Shown piece by piece: positions 53,549-61,179 of a stretch of 64,000 nucleotides of DNA. Location: assembly GCA_963709485.1 (NCBI GenBank), contig CAVPWE010000007.1, positions 124,001-188,000 of the forward strand, given 5' to 3'. The stretch comes from JAXDBM01 sp963709485 (GTDB lineage Bacteria > Desulfobacterota > Syntrophia > Syntrophales > Fen-1087). Made by a program: the position numbers and the translations under genes. Below the pieces are notes generated by a model. It saw only the letters and a list, made by a program, of their open reading frames with translations. It was not told where the DNA came from and ran no database searches. Numbering within the stretch: the first letter of the stretch is position 1; each line of letters opens with the position of its first letter.

Positions 53549-53625
53549 AGGCCAGTAGCTCTAATGGATAGAGCGCCGGACTCCAAATCCGGATGCTGGG
53601 GGTTCGAGTCCCTCCTGGCCTGCCA
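53549..53625 (+). tRNA. tRNA-Trp (CCA)
   Basis: 77-base cloverleaf; acceptor AGGCCAG with CTGGCCT, discriminator G, CCA encoded; anticodon loop CTCCAAA gives CCA. It lies between rpmG and secE. Confidence 0.97.
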
Positions 53626-53659
53626 ATATTCTTCGACTGGCCTGGATTAGGTGTTCTAT

Positions 53660-53863
53660 ATGGATAAAATAAAGCTCCTGCTCGAGAAGGTAAAAAATTT
53701 TCTGAAAGAAGCGAAGATCGAACTCAAAAAGGTTACATGGCCAACACCGAAGCAGACGCTTGCGTCCACATCGGTTGTCATTATCGTGGTTGTTATTGTC
53801 TCCCTTTTCCTGGGTATTGTTGATTTCGGCATCAGCAAAATCATCAGGCTCACGCTAGGTTAA
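53660..53863 (+). CDS. secE: Preprotein translocase subunit SecE
   Basis: Single-span translocon subunit, 67 aa, that holds SecY. The amphipathic stretch FLKEAKIELKKVTWPTPKQT is the family signature, followed by one membrane helix (STSVVIIVVVIVSLFLGIVD). ATG 53660 has AGGTG upstream; a GTG at 53651 is less likely. nusG follows after five bases. Confidence 0.95.
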   Translation: MDKIKLLLEKVKNFLKEAKIELKKVTWPTPKQTLASTSVVIIVVVIVSLFLGIVDFGISKIIRLTLG

Positions 53864-53868
53864 ATCAG

Positions 53869-54399
53869 ATGGCTCTTAAATGGTATGTCGTTCACACATA
53901 TTCCGGCTTTGAAAACAGGGTGAAACTTTCCCTGCAGGAAAGAATCGTCGCGGCGAACATGCAGCCTTTTTTTTCCGACATTCTGATTCCCGAGGAAGAT
54001 ATCGTAGAGCTGGTTTCCGGAGAGAAAAAAACTTCCAAACGAAAATTTTTTCCGGGGTACATTCTGGTTCGAATGGAAATGAATGACAACACATGGCACC
54101 TTGTCAAGGATACCCCGAAAGTAACGGGATTCATCGGAGGCAGGGACAGACCAACGCCCATTCCGGATAACGATGTGGAGGTCCTGAAGAGCAGGATTGA
54201 TGAAGGGACTTTGAAACCGAAGCCAAAATTCAAATTTGAGGAAGGTGATCATGTGCGCATTATTGACGGTCCCTTCACCAACTTTGACGGCATCATCGAT
54301 GAAGTCAAGCCCGAAAAGGGAAAATTGAGGGTCATCGTCAGCATTTTCGGCAGATCAACACCGGTGGAGTTGGATTTTATTCAGGTTGTTCAGAGTTGA
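53869..54399 (+). CDS. nusG: Transcription antitermination factor NusG
   Basis: Transcription elongation factor, 176 aa, with the N-terminal NGN domain (KWYVVHTYSGFENRVK), FPGYILV, and the C-terminal KOW domain (GDHVRIIDGPFTNFDG) that contacts Rho or ribosomal protein S10. Length is normal. It is coupled to secE. Confidence 0.97.
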   Translation: MALKWYVVHTYSGFENRVKLSLQERIVAANMQPFFSDILIPEEDIVELVSGEKKTSKRKFFPGYILVRMEMNDNTWHLVKDTPKVTGFIGGRDRPTPIPDNDVEVLKSRIDEGTLKPKPKFKFEEGDHVRIIDGPFTNFDGIIDEVKPEKGKLRVIVSIFGRSTPVELDFIQVVQS

Positions 54400-54491
54400 G
54401 GTCAAGCGGGGCATGCAAGGCTCCGGGTGTAATGCGGGATCGATTTCACCGTCGCACATGAGATGTAAAAATCGAGGAAGCAGGTGATCAT

Positions 54492-54917
54492 ATGGCAAAA
54501 AAGATTATCGCGAACATAAAACTGCAAATCAAGGCGGGGAAGGCGACCCCTTCACCACCCATCGGGCCGGCGTTGGGTCAGCACGGCGTCAATATCATGG
54601 AGTTCTGCAAGGCGTACAATGCCATGACGCAGAATCAGGAGGGCATGGTCATTCCCGTCGTGATCACGGTCTACGCAGACCGCTCCTTCACTTTTGTGAC
54701 GAAAACGCCTCCGGCCTCGGTCCTTCTCAAGCAGGCGGCAAAGATCGCAAAGGGTTCCGGCAATCCGAAAAAGGAGAAGGTAGGATCGGTCACGGCGAAG
54801 CAGGTTCGGGAGATTGCCGAATTGAAATACAATGATTTAAATGCAATCGATATAACCGGTGCGATCCGCATTATCGAAGGCACGGCAAAATCCATGGGGA
54901 TAGAAATTACAGCGTAA
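54492..54917 (+). CDS. rplK: Ribosomal protein L11
   Basis: Large-subunit protein, 141 aa, of the GTPase centre. IKLQIKAGKATPSPPIGPALGQHGVNIMEFCKAYN-type N-terminus (given here in part) and PPASVLLKQAA are visible. First of the rplKAJL-rpoBC series, 92 bases after nusG. Confidence 0.97.
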   Translation: MAKKIIANIKLQIKAGKATPSPPIGPALGQHGVNIMEFCKAYNAMTQNQEGMVIPVVITVYADRSFTFVTKTPPASVLLKQAAKIAKGSGNPKKEKVGSVTAKQVREIAELKYNDLNAIDITGAIRIIEGTAKSMGIEITA

Positions 54918-54929
54918 AGAGTCGGAGCG

Positions 54930-54960
54930 CTTCCGAAGACCCGCAACCATCGGGCGGAAG
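54930..54960 (+). other. Hairpin between rplK and rplA
   Basis: CTTCCG (54930-54935) pairs with CGGAAG (54955-54960), with an inner CCCG/CGGG stem and a seven-base loop. An unpaired AAGA lies on one side. No T-run follows. It could be an L1 or processing site. Confidence 0.4.
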
Positions 54961-55038
54961 GTCGCTTCAGGTAAATTTCCCTTCGCAGGAAACCCGGCCC
55001 CCGGAGTTGGTCGGGACGATTGAATCAGAGGTTTGGCT

Positions 55039-55737
55039 ATGTTGAAAAAAGGCAAAAGCTATCAGGAATCCAGGCAGAAAGTAGAACGGGGAAAGCGTCA
55101 TACGCTCAAAGAAGCTGTGGATCTCGTCGTTGCGACCTCGCGGACCAAGTTTGACGAAACCGTCGACGCGGCCATACGACTGGGAGTCAATCCAGCGCAT
55201 GCAGACCAGATGGTCCGGGGAAGCGTGGTTTTGCCCAATGGTCTCGGAAAATCGGTCAGGGTGCTCGTCTTCGCAAAGGGTGAAAAGGAGAAGGAAGCCG
55301 TCGATGCCGGGGCCGACATCATCGGTACGGATGAAGTCGTCGAAAAGATCAAAAATGGATGGCTGGAATTCGACCGCGTGGTCGCAACACCGGACATGAT
55401 GGGCAGCGTCGGAAAACTGGGAAAGATCCTGGGTCCCCGGGGATTGATGCCAAACCCGAAGGTGGGAACCGTAACCTTCGATGTCGCAAAAGCCGTGAAC
55501 GAGCTCAAAGCGGGCAAGGTCGAGTTCCGTGTCGAAAAGGCGGGAATTGTTCACAGCCCCGTCGGCAAGGTTTCCTTCGGTGCCGAGAAACTCCTGGAAA
55601 ATGTGACGGCTCTGATCGAAACGATCATCAAATTGAAACCGGCATCCAGCAAGGGAACTTATTTGAAGAGCATATCGATTTCCACGACCATGGGCCCCGG
55701 CATTAAAGTGGATCCTCTGGAAGTCAGGAACATATGA
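55039..55737 (+). CDS. rplA: Ribosomal protein L1
   Basis: Stalk-base protein, 232 aa, also an RNA-binding repressor of its own operon in other bacteria. The signature KILGPRGLMPNPKVGTV is present. ATG 55039 has AGAGG seven bases upstream; a TTG at 55033 is too close to that site. Confidence 0.97.
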   Translation: MLKKGKSYQESRQKVERGKRHTLKEAVDLVVATSRTKFDETVDAAIRLGVNPAHADQMVRGSVVLPNGLGKSVRVLVFAKGEKEKEAVDAGADIIGTDEVVEKIKNGWLEFDRVVATPDMMGSVGKLGKILGPRGLMPNPKVGTVTFDVAKAVNELKAGKVEFRVEKAGIVHSPVGKVSFGAEKLLENVTALIETIIKLKPASSKGTYLKSISISTTMGPGIKVDPLEVRNI

Positions 55738-55784
55738 AAGGGACTGAAAATAAATAAGGATCCGATTCGATCGGGTCGATGAAA

Positions 55785-55845
55785 AAGTCGGAGACAGCAG
55801 GTACAAAGGTTTAAACGATCGGGTTCGGCCTGCCGAGATGAAAAC
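55785..55845 (+). promoter_or_regulatory. L10 ribosomal protein leader
   Basis: The untranslated region before rplJ holds GGAGACAGCAGG and, after a variable stretch, GGCCTGCCGAGATG, the kink-turn-containing element bound by the L10(L12)4 complex in many bacteria. Ends are approximate. It should repress rplJL translation when L10 is in excess. Confidence 0.75.
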
Positions 55846-55986
55846 GAAAATCCGGGCGACAACCATTTTATATCGTTAACATTCTGTGTGCCGATCTGTT
55901 CTCCGACCTTGCTTTGTTATGGTTTGAAAAAGGAAATATATCAGGAGAAAACGAGGAATCGTCATTTAACGAAAGGAGGTTGAAGA

Positions 55987-56511
55987 TTGGATCGGAAAAC
56001 AAAAGAACAGGTTGTTGCGGAGCTACACGAAAAACTGAAGCATTTTAACCTTGCCGTGCTTACGAACTGCAGCGGTTTGAATGTGGAAAAGATCACCACA
56101 TTGAGAAATGCATTGCGCAAGACGGACACCGAATTCAGAGTGGTTAAAAACACCCTTCTTCGGATCGCCTCAAAAGAGACCGACTTGTCCGGAATGCAAG
56201 AACATTTTAAAGGTCCTCTGGCCATTGCGCTGAACTACAGTGATGTGGTCGACACCGCCAAAGTCCTGATCGACTTTGCCAAGAAAAATGCTGATCTGGA
56301 AATCCGAGCGGGCATGCTGAACGGCAAAGTCATCACGGGGGAACAGCTGAACCATCTGGCGACGCTGCCTTCCCGCGAGGTCCTGCTGGGGAAATTGCTC
56401 TCCGTGTTTGTCGGAGTGCAGACCGGGTTCGTGAGCGTGCTCAGTGCGGTGCCGAGGAGCATGGTTCAGGTTGTGGAAGCCTATCGTCTTAAAAAAGAAA
56501 AAACAAATTAA
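55987..56511 (+). CDS. rplJ: Ribosomal protein L10
   Basis: Stalk protein, 174 aa, anchoring L7/L12 dimers. N-terminal family pattern RKTKEQVVAEL and NTLLRIA are seen; the C-terminal helix binds L7/L12. The start is a TTG with AAAGGAGG seven bases upstream. The L10 leader lies about 140 bases upstream. Confidence 0.96.
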   Translation: MDRKTKEQVVAELHEKLKHFNLAVLTNCSGLNVEKITTLRNALRKTDTEFRVVKNTLLRIASKETDLSGMQEHFKGPLAIALNYSDVVDTAKVLIDFAKKNADLEIRAGMLNGKVITGEQLNHLATLPSREVLLGKLLSVFVGVQTGFVSVLSAVPRSMVQVVEAYRLKKEKTN

Positions 56512-56537
56512 AAACATACAGGAAGGAATGAAAGCAT

Positions 56538-56927
56538 ATGTCTATCCAGATTACGAAAGAAGATGTTGTGAAATTCATTGAAGGAATGACCGTTCTCGAG
56601 CTTTCCGAACTGGTCAAGGAACTGGAAGCGAAATTCGGCGTTTCGGCAGCGGCACCGGTAGCCGTTGCGGCTTCTGTGTCCGCCGGTGCCGAGGCGGCAG
56701 GCGCTGCTGAGGAAAAAACGGAGTTTGATGTGATGCTTACAGGGTTTGGCGATCAGAAGATCCAGGTCATCAAAGTTGTGAGGGCGATTACCGGCTTGGG
56801 GCTCAAGGAGGCCAAGGATATGGTGGAAGGAATTCCGAAACCCGTCAAGGAAGGGATATCCAAGGATGAGGCGGCTGACATCAAGAAAAAGATCGAAGAG
56901 GTCGGCGGCACTGTCGAGATCAAGTAA
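56538..56927 (+). CDS. rplL: Ribosomal protein L7/L12
   Basis: Stalk protein, 129 aa, recruiting translation GTPases. The N-terminal dimerisation part, an Ala-rich hinge (AAAPVAVAASVSAGAEAAG) and the C-terminal VVRAITGLGLKEAKDMVE domain are all present. It lies 26 bases after rplJ. Confidence 0.97.
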   Translation: MSIQITKEDVVKFIEGMTVLELSELVKELEAKFGVSAAAPVAVAASVSAGAEAAGAAEEKTEFDVMLTGFGDQKIQVIKVVRAITGLGLKEAKDMVEGIPKPVKEGISKDEAADIKKKIEEVGGTVEIK

Positions 56928-56999
56928 ATTGCAAGGGATATTCGGCAGCGGGATCATTTTTTTATGTGAAGTCAAAGGCAACAAATCATAAAGGATGCC

Positions 57000-59900
57000 A
57001 TGAGCGAGCTTAGAAAAAATTTTGGCCGGATCAAAAAAATTGTCGACATTCCCAATCTGATTGACATTCAGACCAAGTCTTACGAGAAATTCCTTCAGAA
57101 AGACGCGGATCCGTCCCAACGGGGAAATTTCGGGCTCCAGGGAGCGTTTAAGAGCGTATTCCCCATATCAGACTACAGCCGGAAATGTTCCCTTGAATTT
57201 GTCAGCTACAATATCGGGAACGTTCGATATGACCTCAAAGAATGCGTGCAGAAGGGGATGACCTACGCGGCGCCCCTGAAGATTGTCGTTCGACTGGTTG
57301 TGTTTGACAGCGATCCGGGCTCAGATCAGAAGCAAATCCGGGACATCAAGGAACAGGAAATCTATTTCGGCGAGATTCCACTGATGACGGAGAACGGGAC
57401 CTTCACCATCAACGGGACGGAAAGGGTCATCGTCAGCCAATTGCATCGGTCCCCGGGAATCTTTTTCGACCATGACAAGGGGAAAACGCTTGCCAGCGGC
57501 AAACTGATCTATTCCGCGCGCATCATCCCGATCCGGGGATCCTGGCTGGATCTGGAGTTCGACTCGAAGGATCTCCTGTATGTGAGGATCGACAGAAGGC
57601 GAAAAATGCCGGTGACGATTCTCTTGAAGGCCATGGGTTATACAACCGCGCAGCTGCTGCATTACTTTTATGGCATCGAAACAGTATTGATCGAGGGTGA
57701 CGAGAACCGCCTGGTCGCTGACGATTCGGTTATCGGCGAAAAAGCCCCTGAAGACATCAAGGCTTTAAAGACGGGAGAAGTGATCGTCAAGAAGGGGAGA
57801 AAGATTACCAAGCCGCATTTGAAGCGGATGCTGGACCTCAAGATCAAGCACATTGCAATCAGCGACCCTGATATGCTCGGGAAAGTCCTGGCTTCGGATG
57901 TTTCGGATCCCGGAACCGGTGACATTTTATTGCGGTGCAACGACGAATTGACCGCGGAAGGGCTGGCGCAAATCCGGGAAAAGGGCATCCGTGAGCTTCA
58001 CTTCATTCATATTGACGATGAGCGGGACAATGCCTCCATTCGGGATACCCTGTTGACGGACCGGCTGGAAACAAAAGAGGAAGCGATCATTGAGATATAC
58101 CGCCGGTTGAGGCCCAGCAATCCGCCAACCCCGGAAACGGCGAGCGCATTTTTCCGTAGTCTCTTCTTTGAACCGGAAAGCTACGATCTTTCGGATGTGG
58201 GACGGGCCAAGATGAACTACAAACTCCGCCTTGATGTGTCCACCGATATGACGATCCTCCGTAACGAGGATATTCTGGCTGCCGTGAAGTATCTCATTGA
58301 TCTCAAGAATGGCGTTGCCGAATGCAATGTCGATGACATCGACCACCTCGGAAACCGCCGGGTGCGCTCGGTCGGGGAACTGATTGAAAATCAATACCGC
58401 ATTGGCCTGGTCCGAATGGAGCGGGCCATCAAGGAGAAGATGAGTTTACAGGACATCGAGACGATGATGCCCCACGATCTCATCAATGCGAAGCCGGTTT
58501 CGGCCGTGGTGAATGAATTTTTCGGTTCCTCCCAGCTGTCGCAGTTTATGGACCAGACGAACCCCCTGTCCGAAATAACCCACAAACGGCGTCTTTCGGC
58601 ACTGGGTCCAGGCGGGTTGACGCGCGAGCGGGCGGGATTTGAAGTCCGGGACGTGCATCCCACCCATTATGGCCGGATCTGTCCGGTGGAGACTCCGGAA
58701 GGACCAAACATCGGGCTGATCGTATCCCTCAGCACTTATGCGCGGGTCAACGAGTTCGGTTTTATCGAAACGCCGTATCGCGTGGTTAAGAACGGCAGGG
58801 TTACCGGAGAAGTCCGATATCTCACAGCGATTGAAGAGGAGAATTTTATCATCGCTCAGGCCGACAGGCCGCTCGATCGGGATGGCCGTTTCGTCGAGGA
58901 ACTCATCTCGGCCCGCAGGGGGGGGGATTTTCTCAGCGTCGTTCCGGAAGACATCAACATGATGGATGTGTCGCCCAACCAGCTTGTGAGCGTCGCAGCC
59001 ACGTTAATCCCCTTTCTGCAGCACGATGACGCCAACCGCGCGCTGATGGGTTCGAACATGCAGCGTCAGGCCGTCCCGCTCATGAAGCCGGCCGTCCCCC
59101 TTGTCGGTACCGGCATGGAAGCGGTGGTTGCGCGGGACTCCGGAGCGGTCGTCGTCGCCAGACGGGCGGGAATTGTAGAAAGTGTGGATGCTTCCAGGAT
59201 CGTCGTCAAGTGTGACAGCAACGAAAAAGACGGTTTGGATATCGGCGTCGATATTTTCAATCTTACCAAGTACCAGCGTTCCAATCAGGACACCTGCTTC
59301 AACCAGAAGCCCATCGTGGACACGGGAGACCGGGTGAATCCGGGGGACATCATTGCCGACGGGCCGGCAACGGACAACGGCGAACTTGCCCTGGGCCGGA
59401 ACGTCATGGTGGCATTCATGTCCTGGGGGGGCTACAATTACGAGGATTCCATCCTGGTCAGTGAGCGGATTGTCAAGGATGACATCTACACCTCGATTCA
59501 TATCGAAGAATTTGAAACCATGGCCCGGGATACGAAGCTCGGAAAGGAAGAGATTACCCGCGACATCCCGAATGTCGGCGAGGAGGCCCTCAGAAACCTG
59601 GATGAGAGCGGCATCGTCCGGATGGGGGTTGCGCTGAAGCCGGGCGATATCCTGGTCGGTAAGATCACCCCAAAGGGTGAAACTCAATTGTCTTCGGAGG
59701 AAAAGCTTCTGCGCGCCATATTTGGCGAGAAGGCCAGCGATGTTCGGGATACCTCTCTGCGCGTTCCTCCCGGTGTTGAAGGGACCGTCATCGACGCAAA
59801 AATCTTCATCCGGAAAGGGTCCGAAAAGGATTCTCGCTCCCAGTTTATCGAGGATGAAGCCCTGGCACTTCTTCAAAAAGACCATGACGATGAGATCAAG

Positions 59901-61091
59901 ATTGTCACGGAGGCCGTCAAGAACAAAATATACGCTATGCTGGTCGGCAAAACGTCTGCGGCGAAACTGGTCGATTCGAAAAAGAAAAAAAATCTGCTTA
60001 AGAAAGGGGACATTCTCACGGAAGAAATCCTGGATCGAATCCCGTTTGCGCTCTGGAAGGAAATATCCATCCTGAACGATGCTCAGACGGAAGAAAAAAT
60101 GAATGCCCTCCTGTCCAATCTTTCCCGGAAGATCGAGTTCGTGGATGCCATTTTCGAAGAAAAGAAGGAGAAACTGAAGGCGGGTCACGAGCTTCCGCCC
60201 GGGGTCATCAAGTTGGTCAAGGTGTACATTGCCATTAAAAGAAAACTTTCAGTGGGGGATAAAATGGCCGGCCGCCACGGGAACAAGGGTGTTTTATCCA
60301 GAATCCTTCCGGAGGAAGACATGCCTTATTTCAATGACGGGACACCGGTTGACATCATTCTGAATCCCCTTGGAGTTCCGTCCAGGATGAATGTGGGGCA
60401 AATCCTCGAGACGCACCTCGGCTGGGCGGCAAAAGGTTTGGGAGAGCAGATCAATGCGCTGATGGAGAAGCATTACGGCATCGATTCCATGAAAAAGGAA
60501 CTGAAACGAATTTATGCCTCCCCCGAGTGCAGCAGCTTTGTGGACGGCGCCACCGAAACGGAAATCAAGAAGTTCATCGGAAAATTGAAAAAAGGCATTT
60601 CCGTGGCGACGCCGGTTTTTGAAGGCGCCCATGAGAATGAGATCCAGGAAATGCTGAAGATGGCGAATCTCCCTGAAAAGGGGCAGACCGTCCTTTATGA
60701 CGGAAGGACCGGCGAGCCCTTTGACCAGGAAATTACGGTGGGTATGATCTACATGCTGAAACTCCATCACCTGGTCGATAACAAGATTCACGCAAGATCC
60801 ATCGGTCCTTACTCGCTGGTAACCCAACAGCCGTTGGGCGGCAAGGCGCAATTCGGCGGCCAGCGGCTTGGAGAAATGGAGGTTTGGGCCATGGAGGCTT
60901 ACGGGGCTGCTTATTCGCTGCAGGAGTTTCTGACGGTGAAATCCGATGACGTGGCGGGAAGGACCCGAATTTATGAGGCCATCGTAAAGGGGGAGCACAC
61001 CCTGGAACCCGGGCTTCCGGAATCTTTTAACGTTCTCGTAAAAGAATTGCAGAGTCTGGGGCTTGATGTGGAGCTGATCGAGGAAGAGTGA
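57000..61091 (+). CDS. rpoB: RNA polymerase beta subunit
   Basis: Catalytic subunit, 1363 aa, close to the usual length. Recognisable blocks include the rifampicin-region SQLSQFMDQTNPLSEITHKRR-type stretch (only partly quoted), the DVHPTHYGRICPVETPEGPN region, GDKMAGRHGNKG and the C-terminal GGQRLGEMEVWA. The rifampicin region reads as wild type (FMDQTNPLSE, ...HKRRLSALGPGG). AAAGGATGCC precedes the ATG. rpoC follows after 88 bases. Confidence 0.98.
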   Translation: MSELRKNFGRIKKIVDIPNLIDIQTKSYEKFLQKDADPSQRGNFGLQGAFKSVFPISDYSRKCSLEFVSYNIGNVRYDLKECVQKGMTYAAPLKIVVRLVVFDSDPGSDQKQIRDIKEQEIYFGEIPLMTENGTFTINGTERVIVSQLHRSPGIFFDHDKGKTLASGKLIYSARIIPIRGSWLDLEFDSKDLLYVRIDRRRKMPVTILLKAMGYTTAQLLHYFYGIETVLIEGDENRLVADDSVIGEKAPEDIKALKTGEVIVKKGRKITKPHLKRMLDLKIKHIAISDPDMLGKVLASDVSDPGTGDILLRCNDELTAEGLAQIREKGIRELHFIHIDDERDNASIRDTLLTDRLETKEEAIIEIYRRLRPSNPPTPETASAFFRSLFFEPESYDLSDVGRAKMNYKLRLDVSTDMTILRNEDILAAVKYLIDLKNGVAECNVDDIDHLGNRRVRSVGELIENQYRIGLVRMERAIKEKMSLQDIETMMPHDLINAKPVSAVVNEFFGSSQLSQFMDQTNPLSEITHKRRLSALGPGGLTRERAGFEVRDVHPTHYGRICPVETPEGPNIGLIVSLSTYARVNEFGFIETPYRVVKNGRVTGEVRYLTAIEEENFIIAQADRPLDRDGRFVEELISARRGGDFLSVVPEDINMMDVSPNQLVSVAATLIPFLQHDDANRALMGSNMQRQAVPLMKPAVPLVGTGMEAVVARDSGAVVVARRAGIVESVDASRIVVKCDSNEKDGLDIGVDIFNLTKYQRSNQDTCFNQKPIVDTGDRVNPGDIIADGPATDNGELALGRNVMVAFMSWGGYNYEDSILVSERIVKDDIYTSIHIEEFETMARDTKLGKEEITRDIPNVGEEALRNLDESGIVRMGVALKPGDILVGKITPKGETQLSSEEKLLRAIFGEKASDVRDTSLRVPPGVEGTVIDAKIFIRKGSEKDSRSQFIEDEALALLQKDHDDEIKIVTEAVKNKIYAMLVGKTSAAKLVDSKKKKNLLKKGDILTEEILDRIPFALWKEISILNDAQTEEKMNALLSNLSRKIEFVDAIFEEKKEKLKAGHELPPGVIKLVKVYIAIKRKLSVGDKMAGRHGNKGVLSRILPEEDMPYFNDGTPVDIILNPLGVPSRMNVGQILETHLGWAAKGLGEQINALMEKHYGIDSMKKELKRIYASPECSSFVDGATETEIKKFIGKLKKGISVATPVFEGAHENEIQEMLKMANLPEKGQTVLYDGRTGEPFDQEITVGMIYMLKLHHLVDNKIHARSIGPYSLVTQQPLGGKAQFGGQRLGEMEVWAMEAYGAAYSLQEFLTVKSDDVAGRTRIYEAIVKGEHTLEPGLPESFNVLVKELQSLGLDVELIEEE

Positions 61092-61179
61092 TACGTGAGA
61101 TTAAAATGGAGAAGCGCTGTATCGAAATTCGATTTCGGTTCCCGTTTTGAAGTTTTAATTTTCAAAGGAGATAACATAC

